A stretch of 64,000 nucleotides of DNA from DATIYF01 sp035517775 (GTDB lineage: Bacteria > Acidobacteriota > Terriglobia > Terriglobales > Acidobacteriaceae): the NCBI GenBank assembly GCA_035517775.1, contig DATIYF010000021.1, positions 1 through 64,000 on the forward strand, given 5' to 3'. Positions 16,073 through 25,774 of the stretch are shown one piece after another (within the stretch, counting starts at the first letter, position 1; every line of letters starts with the position of its first letter). The notes beneath the pieces are model-generated. The model saw only the letters and a program-made list of their open reading frames with translations. It was not told the origin of the DNA and searched no databases. Both the position numbers and the translations under genes were made by a program.

Positions 16073-19000
16073 TTACTGCGCAGTTACTTTTTCGATGGTA
16101 ACTGGTCCCAGCAGGCCGGATTCCATTAAGGGTGAGTTCGCCTTGTAAGGGCGATAGTCGGTAAAGGTATAAGTCTCAGTGACTCCAGGCTGCTGATCGC
16201 CAATGACCCGGTTCGGCCACAGATTGGTAATTCGGATTTCCAGGTGATTGCTCCCAGCCTGCAACAGTCCGGTAATATCTGCCCGGAATGGCGGTTTCCA
16301 GAGAACTTCCGAAACCGCCTTTCCATTGACGCTGACCTCGGCAATCTCCTTCACTCGTCCCAGGTCGAGCACTATCTTCCCGCCAGAATTCAGCCAGTCC
16401 TGAGGCACGTCAATGTCCTTGCGGTAAGTTGCCGTGCCGGAGAAGTACTTCACGCCCGGATCGCTTGAGCCGGTCCAGGAGGCGAGCTTATCCATTTCGA
16501 CCTTCGGCGGAGCGCCCCAATTTGGCGGGAAGGTGACCTGCCAGGGACCCTGCACCGTTGTCAGTTCGGTGCTTACCGGAGTTGGCAGCGTCCGCGTAAG
16601 CTCGGCAGCGGGGTGGCGGAACACTACAAATAGCGATCCGTATGGATCGAAATGCAGTGGCACGGTGGTACGGCCGGCTGCGATGGAATATGACGCCGGC
16701 TCAATCTCGCCTGTATCGGGATGCCAGATCTCAGCCTCCTTGCCTGCGATGCGAAAGCTGGCCTGGAGGTCTTCTGTCCGGTCCTGTTGATTGGCCACGA
16801 AATAAATCTCGGCATCCGGCGCATGCCGGTGGATCCAAACCAGGTGGGTATCAATTTCCGGATGGTTGTACTCAAAATCGGGCGGCGCATTCCCGGCGGC
16901 AAGAACCTCGGCCACGGGCTTGCCCCAATAAACTCTGCCTTTGCCATAGTCGTGCTCGGTGACGCTTTTTCCATCTATCGGGCCCCACACCGCATTAGCA
17001 ATAAAGCGAATCTCATCGTCGGCCGCGGGATATCCCGAAAGGCTCGGCGACTCACCCGGCCTGGGAGCGATCACGGTAGCCCCGGCTGTCACCAGGTCAC
17101 GTATCTTCTCCACCACTGGCAGAGTCATGCGTTCCACGTCCGCGGGTACGACCAGCGCCCGGTAGCTCATGCCATCGGGCAAAATGATTCGCCCATCCTT
17201 CACCGACATCCGCGAGAGCAGAACCTCGCGATCCACATAGTCGTAGCTGTAGCCCTTCGGCGGCGCGGGTTCGACTTGTTTCCAGAAGGGAACCGTGACC
17301 GGCGCACCCTCGCCGTAGAAATAGGCCAGGTCTCCGGCATAGAGCCCCTGCTGCAGCAGATACGAGCAGCGCGCCAGGTAGCTGTTCCACGCTTTGGCCT
17401 GCTCAGCCCAGGTGATGTTTCGGGTGTAGTTCTGGCCAAAGAAGCCGAGCGTCATGCCCGGTTTGTGTTCATCATCCACGAAGGGCTGGGCCGCTGACTC
17501 ATGAAAGACAATGCGGTTGATGCCCAGCGCCAGGGCGCGATCGCCAATTGGCTTGAGGTAGAAGGGAGACTCTCCCCACATGGGAACGTAGGGCATGGTG
17601 GTAAAGGATTCCGCGGCGGCGACGCCCTTCCCGTAGATATGGGCCGCCGAGGCTGCCTCGCGAACGTCGGCGGGATGCTCGGGGCTGTCCTCCTGCCCCG
17701 GAAGGGGCACCCAGAATTCGCCCATAGGAATCGTCACCCGGCCTTTGTTTTCCAGGCCATCGCCGGTGGTGGGAAGGCCCGCGCCCATGGCTTCGGCATA
17801 AAGCCCCACTCCGTGCGCTTTGAAATACTCGGTCGCAACGCCGTAGTGATTCTCGGCCAGCAGATCGGCAATGGTGCGGCGAAAATCCCAGAGAAACCGA
17901 TCGCTCACGTCGGCGCTCTCCACCACTCTGCCGGTGAGCACGGGAAGATAGGGGGTGGGATCATATCCGCGGCGCCGGCGAAACTCGCTGACCATGTCGT
18001 CGGTCCAGTTCTCGTTGTTGGCCTCCCAGCTATCCATCAGAAAGTAACGGAAGCTCTTGCCGAAGTACGGCCCCAGCGCGCCCGAGATCATACCTACGTA
18101 GGTCTTTACGTAATTCTCGACGTGTTTGCGGCTGAGTTTATCCACCTCATAGCCGGTGGCTTCGCGGCTTGCAGGATGGTTTTTCTCCCCGGTCAGCGAG
18201 TAACCGAGGCGCAGAATCTCCCAATCGCCGGCGGGAACATCCCAGTCCAGCGTCCCGTCTTTGCGCATCTTCGAAGTGAGGTCCACCACATCGTGAAGAC
18301 CGATGGCCTCGCCCGGCGCCACACTTGGAGTCGGCACGGTGTCGTATTCCAGCATATTGGCGAAGGCCGCCTTCTCCTGCCAATGGTTCACGCGCGGCCC
18401 GGCGTAGAATTCGAGCTCCGCGATCTTGAACTCTCGAGCCGGAGGTAGGCCCAGCATGGCGGCAAACTGACTTGGCGGGGCCGGTTTGAGAATGACGCGG
18501 TAGTACCGGGCGGTTACCGGGCGATAGGAATAGGTGCGCACGGGAAAGCCGGCAAAAGGGTGCCCTGGCCCGGGCAGATCAAGCAGGGTCAGCCAGGTCT
18601 TGCCATCCTGGCTGATCTCAACTTCACCATCCGGAATTGCCGGCCCACCAAATGTGCTTCCGGTGCCAGCCGCGATCTCGAAGGCCTGGGAACGGTAGGG
18701 CTTGGCGAATTCAAACTGAATCCACGACGGCCGGCCTTCTTTTTCATAGGGCACAGCCACGCTGTTACTCACATCCCCATCGGTAAGAGCAGAGGTGTCA
18801 AGCTTAGCCGCGCTCGAAGTGACCTTGGGGTGAAGCTCCGCCATGCGAACTTCCACCTTCGGCAAGCGAAACGCAAGCACCACGGAATCCGCGTAGAAGG
18901 TCGGGTCGGGCGGCGGCGGGGGCAGCTTTGGCTGGGGCTTTTCGCCGGGCAACGGCGGTTGCGGGGGGAACTCGAAATCCGCCGGCGCCGGTAGGTTTTG

Positions 19001-19516
19001 AAAGCGGCCGTTTACGCTGGGAGGATGCGGCAGCAGGCCGGCGAACTTCTTCGGCCCGCGCACCTGAATCTCGCTCCACACCACTTTCTTCATGGCCTCT
19101 TCGGGTTTCACCCAGGGACCGGCAGTTTCGCTCCAGCCTCCAGAGGCCGCCATGGCCATCTCCAATCCCAAGCGATCCGCCTCGGCACCGGCATGACGAA
19201 ATGCACTCTTCCACGGCGGCGTCATCCACACCAGGCGCTTCTCCACGAAGACCGGCGTGCCCAGGTTGCCGTCGAACATCTGCATCCCGGCAATTCCGGT
19301 GCGATGCATCCACTCCAGATCGGCAGTGATTCCCGGCTCGGTCACATTGCCGTTCATCCAGTGCCACCAGGCGCGTGGCTTGGCCGAATCGGGGGGATGC
19401 TCAAAACCCTGCTCCAGCGAGCTGCCGGAGTTCTGCCCCACGGCCAGGCCGCCGAGCACAGCCAGAAGGCAAACCGACCGAAGGCAGCCAATCAGCGCAC
19501 GAGAAAGCATCCTCAT
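16073..19516 (-). CDS. Exported GH106 alpha-L-rhamnosidase
   Basis: About 1147 residues with a signal peptide (cleavage near GLAVGQ). The N-terminal region carries the GH106 hallmark PRAWWHWMNGNVTEPGITADLEW followed by HRTGIAGMQMFDGN. The C-terminal quarter (RKDIDVPQDWLNSGG, VSVNGKAV, WKPPFRADITGLL) is a galactose-binding-like beta-sandwich as in GH2-type enzymes. It releases terminal L-rhamnose from plant or microbial glycans. ATG 19516 has GGAG 6 nt upstream; ATG 19522 abuts it. It follows GH78 on the same strand but has its own strong promoter. Confidence 0.9.
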   Translation of the reverse strand: MRMLSRALIGCLRSVCLLAVLGGLAVGQNSGSSLEQGFEHPPDSAKPRAWWHWMNGNVTEPGITADLEWMHRTGIAGMQMFDGNLGTPVFVEKRLVWMTPPWKSAFRHAGAEADRLGLEMAMAASGGWSETAGPWVKPEEAMKKVVWSEIQVRGPKKFAGLLPHPPSVNGRFQNLPAPADFEFPPQPPLPGEKPQPKLPPPPPDPTFYADSVVLAFRLPKVEVRMAELHPKVTSSAAKLDTSALTDGDVSNSVAVPYEKEGRPSWIQFEFAKPYRSQAFEIAAGTGSTFGGPAIPDGEVEISQDGKTWLTLLDLPGPGHPFAGFPVRTYSYRPVTARYYRVILKPAPPSQFAAMLGLPPAREFKIAELEFYAGPRVNHWQEKAAFANMLEYDTVPTPSVAPGEAIGLHDVVDLTSKMRKDGTLDWDVPAGDWEILRLGYSLTGEKNHPASREATGYEVDKLSRKHVENYVKTYVGMISGALGPYFGKSFRYFLMDSWEANNENWTDDMVSEFRRRRGYDPTPYLPVLTGRVVESADVSDRFLWDFRRTIADLLAENHYGVATEYFKAHGVGLYAEAMGAGLPTTGDGLENKGRVTIPMGEFWVPLPGQEDSPEHPADVREAASAAHIYGKGVAAAESFTTMPYVPMWGESPFYLKPIGDRALALGINRIVFHESAAQPFVDDEHKPGMTLGFFGQNYTRNITWAEQAKAWNSYLARCSYLLQQGLYAGDLAYFYGEGAPVTVPFWKQVEPAPPKGYSYDYVDREVLLSRMSVKDGRIILPDGMSYRALVVPADVERMTLPVVEKIRDLVTAGATVIAPRPGESPSLSGYPAADDEIRFIANAVWGPIDGKSVTEHDYGKGRVYWGKPVAEVLAAGNAPPDFEYNHPEIDTHLVWIHRHAPDAEIYFVANQQDRTEDLQASFRIAGKEAEIWHPDTGEIEPASYSIAAGRTTVPLHFDPYGSLFVVFRHPAAELTRTLPTPVSTELTTVQGPWQVTFPPNWGAPPKVEMDKLASWTGSSDPGVKYFSGTATYRKDIDVPQDWLNSGGKIVLDLGRVKEIAEVSVNGKAVSEVLWKPPFRADITGLLQAGSNHLEIRITNLWPNRVIGDQQPGVTETYTFTDYRPYKANSPLMESGLLGPVTIEKVTAQ

Positions 19517-19672
19517 GAACATCTCCTGTGAATGTGAAATTGAATCGCGGCAAGGAAGAGCGGTACTTTCCGCGAGCTCCAGTGCAAGGCGCCTGCCGCC
19601 CCCAAGGCCGGGCCGGGACGATCTGCGTTGCGGAAGGCCGCTTCCCGGCAGCAGAATTTCGAGTGCGGCGAC

Positions 19673-19728
19673 ACTCTATCGGCTGAGCGCTGGAGTGTCA
19701 AGAGAAATGAACATAGTTACCTATTGAA
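19673..19728 (-). promoter_or_regulatory. GH106 promoter with upstream CTATTGAA operator
   Basis: Minus-strand TTGACA (19696-19701), exactly 17 bp, TAGAGT (19673-19678). CCTATTGAA (19720-19728) lies 18 bp upstream of the -35, where an activator would bind. The layout matches the rhaT and TonB-receptor promoters. Confidence 0.75.
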
Positions 19729-19753
19729 CCAGGCGAATCCCCACGGCACTCCG

Positions 19754-22700
19754 CTATTTGCGGATGGTGAACTTATATGACCCGGCTTCCGCCCGATAGA
19801 CAGCATCGCCAGCTTCGCGCAGAACAAAAGAAAGCGCAGGAATCTGCGCAAGGTCCTTTCCTTCTTCCTGAATGGAAATTCCTGGACCGGATGGGAAATG
19901 CAGCAAGGCCGTGGTGTTGGCCGGGATGCTTACATTCCAGGTGATGACATCGCCGGCAGCTTTCCAACCAGAGACGATGACTCCAGCCGGCGAATCGTAG
20001 GTCGCCTGCGCCTGGCCCAGGCTGGCGCTGAATTGCGGATGCAGCACGATCCGGTGAAATCCGGGATGCTCACGCTCCTCATCAATGCCGGCGGCGTAGC
20101 GGTACAGCCATTCGGCCACCGCCCCATAAGCGTAATGATTGAACGAATTCATGGAAGGATCGCCCAGCATCTGGTTGCCGTTCCAGCGCTCCCACATGGT
20201 GGTGGCCCCGTGCTCGATCATGTATCCCCAGGAGGGATAGGTGGTCTGCAGCAGCAAGCGGTAAGCCACGTCGCTGTGGCCGCTCTTGCTGAGCTCGAGC
20301 AATAAGTAAGGCGTACCCAGAAAACCGGTGGTCAGGTGCCAATCGTGGGACTTAATGTCATCCACCAACTTCTGCGCCGCCTCCGCGCGCTCGCTCTGGG
20401 GCACGAGATCCATGTGCAGGGCCAGCACATAGCTCGTCTGGCTGCCGCTGCCGACCACCCCATTCTTCACAAAGCTCTCGTCGAAGGCGGCCCGAATCTG
20501 CTCGAAGAGCTGCCTGTACTTCTCCGCTTCAGCCGGTTGCCCCAGCACTTCAGCCACCTGCCGCATGATGCTCGCGTCGCAGGCCCAGTAAGCCGTGGCA
20601 ATCAAGTCTTTCGGCGTCTCGCTGCCAATGGCCAGCCAGTCGCCGTAATCATTGCCGCGTTCCTTCAGCCAGAGATGATTGGGATTGGCGTTCTCCAGAT
20701 GCGCCATCCACCGGTTCATCGCCTCCCAGTTTTCCTGCAGAATGCGCACATCGGCATATTGCAGATAGGCGGTCCACGGAATGATCACGCCGGCATCGGC
20801 CCAGCCGGCCACGCTGCTCGAAACCGAACCGACAAACGGCGAAACATCGGTATAGGCGCCCGAAGGCTGCTGCGCATCGCGAATATCGGCGGTGAATTTG
20901 CGGGAAAACGCCTGCAGGTTGGCGTCGAACGCGGCCGTGCGCCAGAAGACTTCGGCATCGCCCATCCATCCCAGGCGCTCATCGCGTTGCGGGCAGTCGG
21001 TGGGCACGCTCAGAAAATTGCCCCGCTGGCCCCACAGGATATTGCTCCACAGTTGGTCCACGATGGCGTTTCCGGTTTTGAATTGCATGGTGAAGGGCGC
21101 GTCGGTATAGAGCGCGATTCCTTCTACCGCGTCGCGGGGCGGGGCGCCGGGATATCCCGTGACCTCGACGTAGCGGAAACCATGAAAGGTGAAGTGGGGC
21201 TGAAAAACCTCTTCGCCTTTGCCCCGCAACGTGTAGAGATCAGTGGCCTGGGCGGTGCGCAAGTTTTCTGTGTAGAGCTGGCCGTCGTTTTGCAGAACTT
21301 CACCGAAGCGCAGGCGCACCTGGGTCCCGGCCCGCCCGGAAACCCGCAGGCGCGCCCAGCCCACCATGTTCTGGCCCAGGTCAAAGATGTACACGCCCGG
21401 CGCGGGATTGGTGACGGCTTTCGCGGTCAGAGTTTCATGCTCGCGAATAGGAGGAAAGTCCTGCGCCACCAGAGGAGCTTGCACCGCGGGCGCGATCAAT
21501 GCCGGCTCCCAATGCGAGTCATCGAAGCCGGGCGCATCCCACCCCGCCTGCTCCAGGCGAGCGTCGTATTTCTCGCCGTTGTAAATGGAGGAAAGAAGGA
21601 TAGGCGACTGCGCCACCTTCCATGAAGCATCGCTGAAAACCGTATCGCGCGTGCCGTCGCTGTAGTGGATCTCCAGTTGCACCAGCAGACGGACAGGCGG
21701 CGGCCCGAAGTTGTAGTGCGTCTGCACCCAGGTCAGCCCGTCGGCATACCAGCCGCCGCCCAGAATCGCCCCCAGGACGTTGCCACCCTGCCGCAGCTGA
21801 GAACTAACGTCATAACTTTGATACACGATGCGCTTGCTGTAATCCGTCCAGCCAGGCGCAAGAACATCATGGCCCACCCGCTGGCCGTTCAAATAGAGCT
21901 GGTAACTTCCCAGCGCGCTGGAATAAATGCGCGCCGACACTACCTTCTTCGCAACCCTGAAAGCGCGCCGCAACAGGCTGGGTGGCAAGGCTGGCCACGG
22001 TCTTCCAAACGGCTTTTCACCCACGCTGGCGATCGCGGCCGCTGCCGGCCAGGCAGAATCATCGAAGCTCTTACCGGTCCAGCCCGTGTCCTTGAGTTCC
22101 GAAGATGTTTTCCACTCCGGGCCGCTCACGAAACGCTCGATCTTCCCATCTGGCATACGAACTCGCAGCAACGCGATCAACCCGGCAGGCTGCGGCGCAT
22201 GGCGCCTCTGCTTCTCCACGATCCCTTCCGCGGCGATCACGTTGGCGCCCTTCTCCAGGTACGCCGCTACGGGAACCGCCTGGAACGTGCCCCAGGGATG
22301 CTGCGGGCCATAACCTTCGAGCGGCGCGGCCTCAAGCACCTGCTTGCCATTGATCCAGGCGGCAACATTATCTTTCGCGGTTATGAGTAGGGTCGCCTCT
22401 TTCGGCTTCTGTGGCAGATCAAAGTGGAAGCGAAATTCATGCTTGCCTTCGCTGGCGTCGGTCAGGCCGTGATCGTCCGCGGCCCAAATCCACTTGGGGC
22501 TGGAAACATAGTCGCCGTGTTCAATCGGCATGAAGCGGGTGATCCACTGCGCCTTCCAGTCGTCCGCTGAAAGCAGTCCCATCTCCCACCAGCTTGCCGC
22601 GCTGTACGGAGACGGCTGCCCGTCCTGATCCCAAACTCGAACCTCCCAGTAATAGCGGCGGCGCGACTCCAGAGCCGGGCCGGCATACGGCACGTTCACA

Positions 22701-23080
22701 GACTGGTCCGATTCAACCCGCCCGCTGTCCCAAATATCGGCCTGGCCCTGGGCTAGCTTCTCCTCGGATGCGGATACCCGAATCTCATAAGCCGTTTGGC
22801 GCGCCCCCCGCCGTTCATCCTGCAGCCACCAGGAAAGACGCGGTTGAGTGATGTCAATGCCCAGCGGTTGCTCCATGGCCTCGCAGCGCAGATGGGCCGG
22901 AGGTTTGGTTTGAGCCGGCACAGGCTTTCCGCATCCCAGCACACACAGCGCCCCCACAAGGACCTGCGGCGAAAGCAGCGCTCGGCAACCGGACCAAGCG
23001 CGCTGGAACAGCGAAGGCCTCGCTTTCTGGGGAAGCTGCAACCGCGCGGCCGCCAGTTTTCTGTGAATCACAATTGCCAT
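19754..23080 (-). CDS. Exported GH78 alpha-L-rhamnosidase
   Basis: About 1108 residues from the ATG at 23080; an in-frame ATG at 23131 would sit on the presumed transcription start. Domains: N-terminal fibronectin-like region (LRCEAMEQPLGID, RYYWEVRVWD), carbohydrate-binding modules, then the (alpha/alpha)6 barrel with DCPQRDERLGWMGDAEVF (general acid Glu) and EHGATTMWERWNG (second catalytic Glu). A C-terminal beta domain has SPAGVIVSGWK. The N-terminal hydrophobic stretch ends LCVLGC, so lipoprotein anchoring is possible. Together with GH106 it gives two unrelated rhamnosidase folds in one locus. Confidence 0.92.
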   Translation of the reverse strand: MAIVIHRKLAAARLQLPQKARPSLFQRAWSGCRALLSPQVLVGALCVLGCGKPVPAQTKPPAHLRCEAMEQPLGIDITQPRLSWWLQDERRGARQTAYEIRVSASEEKLAQGQADIWDSGRVESDQSVNVPYAGPALESRRRYYWEVRVWDQDGQPSPYSAASWWEMGLLSADDWKAQWITRFMPIEHGDYVSSPKWIWAADDHGLTDASEGKHEFRFHFDLPQKPKEATLLITAKDNVAAWINGKQVLEAAPLEGYGPQHPWGTFQAVPVAAYLEKGANVIAAEGIVEKQRRHAPQPAGLIALLRVRMPDGKIERFVSGPEWKTSSELKDTGWTGKSFDDSAWPAAAAIASVGEKPFGRPWPALPPSLLRRAFRVAKKVVSARIYSSALGSYQLYLNGQRVGHDVLAPGWTDYSKRIVYQSYDVSSQLRQGGNVLGAILGGGWYADGLTWVQTHYNFGPPPVRLLVQLEIHYSDGTRDTVFSDASWKVAQSPILLSSIYNGEKYDARLEQAGWDAPGFDDSHWEPALIAPAVQAPLVAQDFPPIREHETLTAKAVTNPAPGVYIFDLGQNMVGWARLRVSGRAGTQVRLRFGEVLQNDGQLYTENLRTAQATDLYTLRGKGEEVFQPHFTFHGFRYVEVTGYPGAPPRDAVEGIALYTDAPFTMQFKTGNAIVDQLWSNILWGQRGNFLSVPTDCPQRDERLGWMGDAEVFWRTAAFDANLQAFSRKFTADIRDAQQPSGAYTDVSPFVGSVSSSVAGWADAGVIIPWTAYLQYADVRILQENWEAMNRWMAHLENANPNHLWLKERGNDYGDWLAIGSETPKDLIATAYWACDASIMRQVAEVLGQPAEAEKYRQLFEQIRAAFDESFVKNGVVGSGSQTSYVLALHMDLVPQSERAEAAQKLVDDIKSHDWHLTTGFLGTPYLLLELSKSGHSDVAYRLLLQTTYPSWGYMIEHGATTMWERWNGNQMLGDPSMNSFNHYAYGAVAEWLYRYAAGIDEEREHPGFHRIVLHPQFSASLGQAQATYDSPAGVIVSGWKAAGDVITWNVSIPANTTALLHFPSGPGISIQEEGKDLAQIPALSFVLREAGDAVYRAEAGSYKFTIRK

Positions 23081-23137
23081 TCCCTTGCCCCCTTGGCCGC
23101 CGGCAACCTGCCCAATTTCCGCCCGGCGCACGACATC

Positions 23138-23169
23138 ATAATACGATCTGAAACAACATCCCTATTGAA
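23138..23169 (-). promoter_or_regulatory. GH78 upstream region with CTATTGAA operator
   Basis: CCTATTGAA (23161-23169) precedes a minus-strand TATTAT (23138-23143), a candidate -10; no good -35 was seen. This is the fifth copy of the motif in the locus. Confidence 0.5.
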
Positions 23170-23441
23170 TTATTACGGTTACATATAGCTGGAGGCTGCC
23201 TGGTTTAGAGACGCTTTCCGGAGCGCTGGAGAAGGGATGCCTTCCCCGCCGCAGCAGCGCCTGTTCACGGACGGACTTTTGCCGGAAACCAACAGTCGCG
23301 CCTGCTGCTTGCGACTTCCGGCACTGCCGCAGCATCGAATGTTAATGTTAGGATAAGTGACTAGTGGCCCGGCGGTGGTGGGCAACCAGCACAAAAGCTG
23401 TTCCCGGCATGCCGGCCGGTGCGGCTCCAGGGAGAGAACCA

Positions 23442-23774
23442 ATGGCCAGTGATGCGATTTTTGAAGTAAGCGATGCCAACTTCGACCAGGACGTGTTGAA
23501 GTCGGATCAGCCCGTTTTGGTGGATTTCTGGGCGGCCTGGTGCGGGCCGTGCCGCGCCATTGCCCCCATCGTAGATGAGCTGGCCACCGAGTACAAAGGC
23601 AAGCTCAAGGTCGGCAAGATGGATGTGGACCGCAACAGTGCCACCCCCATGCGCTACGGCGTTCGCGGCATTCCCACGCTTCTGGTCTTCAAGGGCGGGC
23701 AGGTGAAAGAGCAGATTGTCGGCTACGTCGCCAAGGAAACCATCCAGAAGGCGCTCGACAAGCACGTCGGGTAA
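23442..23774 (+). CDS. trxA: Thioredoxin
   Basis: A 110-residue cytosolic thioredoxin reducing protein disulfides. The active site is FWAAWCGPC near residues 29-37, and the cis-proline is in RGIPTLLVF. ATG 23442 follows GGAGAGAACCA; the frame is open further upstream but without thioredoxin similarity. It is monocistronic in appearance. Confidence 0.95.
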   Translation: MASDAIFEVSDANFDQDVLKSDQPVLVDFWAAWCGPCRAIAPIVDELATEYKGKLKVGKMDVDRNSATPMRYGVRGIPTLLVFKGGQVKEQIVGYVAKETIQKALDKHVG

Positions 23775-23879
23775 CGCGCCTTACCCTTCCGATTCAGCTT
23801 TGAAACGCACCCTGGCCCGGGCCGATGCCCGGGCACAGGTTCGTATGGTTTGCCGCTGCTTGGGAAAAACCGCGCGGTC

Positions 23880-24155
23880 CTACTGCAGCCGGTAGCGCTC
23901 ATTCATCAGGCGCTGCAGACGCGGCTTGTAGAGTATGTCGAAGGCCAGCTCTTTGCCCGGAAACATGGCCAGGGCGGCGCGGCGGGCGCCGGCGGCCAAC
24001 TCCGAGGCCTCTTCTATGGTGAGGTTGGGATCCTGGCCGATTACCGACATCACCATCCCGATCATGACCTGCAGGCGGCGAAGTTTTCGCGCTTCTTCCT
24101 GTTGCTCGGCTGGATTTTGCGCCTGACTGCCTTGCCCCGGTTCGGTACTTCCCAT
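23880..24155 (-). CDS. Small conserved-looking helical protein of unknown function
   Basis: A 91-residue protein. A Gln/Glu-rich start (GSQAQNPAEQQEEARKLRRL) is followed by a mostly helical region with MVMSVIGQDPNLTIEEASELAAGARRAALAMFPGK. No signal peptide or membrane helix is seen. A GGGGGAG ribosome site lies just upstream of ATG. The codon use and composed sequence argue for a real gene, but I do not recognise the family. Confidence 0.65.
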   Translation of the reverse strand: MGSTEPGQGSQAQNPAEQQEEARKLRRLQVMIGMVMSVIGQDPNLTIEEASELAAGARRAALAMFPGKELAFDILYKPRLQRLMNERYRLQ

Positions 24156-24388
24156 TGCTCCCCCGAATGCTGCAAGAACCAGCTCGTGCGGCCCTCGCCT
24201 CGGCCATCCCCACTGCTTCTATTTTCGACGGATCGGCCTTCCAACACAACTTATCGCAGGGGGCGGCACTTCGGTCACCGGCAGCTGAGGAGTGACCGCA
24301 AGAGCTCCTGAGCTTCACAGCGATCTGCGGCCGGGGAAGGCGGGTAGCAAGGCGCAGTTCTCACGTGGCGTTCGCGGCAAGGCGAGGC

Positions 24389-24410
24389 CTCGGGGCCTTT
24401 CGGCCCCGAG
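24389..24410. terminator. Strong hairpin after pstS
   Basis: CTCGGGGCC and its complement (9 bp) enclose TTTC, 14 bp past the pstS stop. No T tract follows on the minus strand. Confidence 0.4.
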
Positions 24411-24423
24411 TCTCGTGCGGAAG

Positions 24424-25488
24424 CTACTTCATGGCCTGGGTGTTGCTTGATCCCACCTGGGCCAGCAACTGATGATCCAGTTTACTGATGGAAGCCGGGA
24501 TCATCGCGTAGTGCAGGCCGGTCGAGAACGACTGGCCGTCGGTGACGATGTACTCGATGAACTTCTTGGTCATTTCCTGCTTGTGCGGATCGTTGGAGCT
24601 CTTGGGTACCAGCAGAAAAGTGAGCCCGCTGATGGGATAGGCATCAGGCGCCGAGGCCGGAGGGTTGACGATGGGCGTACGCACATCTTTGGCCAGCTCT
24701 TTGCGGAAGGCGTCAATCGCCGCCGTGGCTGAAGCCGCGCTGGGCGCGATGAACTTTCCCGCTTTGTTGCCCACCAGCACGACCGGCAGGTGGTTTTCAT
24801 CGGCATAGCTCAGCTCCACATAACCGATGGTGCCGGGCATTTGCTTCACGACCCCGGTGACGCCTTCACTTCCCTTGCCCCCAAGTCCGACCGGCCACTT
24901 CACGGAAATGGCCGCGCCCACCTGCTGCTTCCATTCCGGGCTCACTGCCGAAAGGAAAGTGGTGAAGATGCCGGTAGTGCCGCTGCCATCGGAGCGATGT
25001 GCCACAAGAATGGCGGTATCGGGCAGTTTTACGCCGGGATTGCTTTTGACGATCGCCGGGTCGTTCCACTTGGTGACCTTGCCCAGGAAAATATCGGTCA
25101 GGGCTTCGGAGGTAAGCGTGAGCGGAGAAGAAAGCTCGGGCAGGTTGTAAGTGATGCAGACCGGGCCGGCGCTCTCCGGGACCTGCACCAGGGCGGGCAT
25201 CTCCTTGAGTTGTTCATCGGTCAGGGCCACATCGCTGGCGCCGAAATCCACCAGCCCTTTCCTTAACTGCTGAATGCCGCCGCCGCTGCCAATGGATTGA
25301 TAGTTGATCTGAACGCCGGGATTCTTCGCCTGAAAGGCCTGGATCCAGTGCGTCATGATGGGGTAAACGAAGGTGCTGCCCGCCCCGATGATCTGCGTTT
25401 GCGCCTGCGAGGCAGGCGGCAGAACCAGCAGGCAGAGCAGCACAGCCAGCGCGGATGCTGCTACGACCCGAAAAGGACTCTTACGCAT
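24424..25488 (-). CDS. pstS: Phosphate ABC transporter substrate-binding protein
   Basis: A 354-residue periplasmic phosphate-binding protein. ATG 25488 has GGAGG 9 nt upstream and starts a signal peptide (MRKSPFRVVAASALAVLLCLLVLPPASQAQ). Family motifs: IIGAGSTFVYPIMTHW, YQSIGSGGGIQQL, DFGASDVALT, ITYNLPEL, HRSDGSGTTGIFT. An upstream frame to 25581 lacks similarity. No pstCAB genes are adjacent, so the permease must be elsewhere. The promoter has a Pho-box-like repeat. Confidence 0.95.
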   Translation of the reverse strand: MRKSPFRVVAASALAVLLCLLVLPPASQAQTQIIGAGSTFVYPIMTHWIQAFQAKNPGVQINYQSIGSGGGIQQLRKGLVDFGASDVALTDEQLKEMPALVQVPESAGPVCITYNLPELSSPLTLTSEALTDIFLGKVTKWNDPAIVKSNPGVKLPDTAILVAHRSDGSGTTGIFTTFLSAVSPEWKQQVGAAISVKWPVGLGGKGSEGVTGVVKQMPGTIGYVELSYADENHLPVVLVGNKAGKFIAPSAASATAAIDAFRKELAKDVRTPIVNPPASAPDAYPISGLTFLLVPKSSNDPHKQEMTKKFIEYIVTDGQSFSTGLHYAMIPASISKLDHQLLAQVGSSNTQAMK

Positions 25489-25621
25489 ACCGAAATTCCT
25501 CCAGAAGGTGCGACGAGTCTCAGTCTCGCAGGCGAAGGATGAATCGGCCGTTTCCATGGCGGGCCGCACGCCAGTGCTCACTGGAGATGCTCAATCGCAG
25601 CGTGATTTAGGGTTCCCTAGA

Positions 25622-25653
25622 ATGCTAAACGCCGCACATTAACAGAATGTTAA
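25622..25653 (-). promoter_or_regulatory. pstS promoter with Pho-box-like direct repeats
   Basis: On the minus strand TTAACA (25648-25653), 5 bp, TTAATG (25637-25642), 9 bp, then TAGCAT (25622-25627) as -10. The 11-bp repeat period replacing a -35 is the layout of PhoB/PhoP boxes. The same spacing recurs at 28302 and 59058. Confidence 0.75.
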
Positions 25654-25774
25654 TTTCTCCGGCTTTTTATATCGTGACACGAGATAAACGGGCGTACAAA
25701 ACTCCTCGAACGCCCTCCCGGTCTGGAGTGCGTCAACACGCCCGTGCAGTGCTCCATTCAGGAGATTCCAGCAG

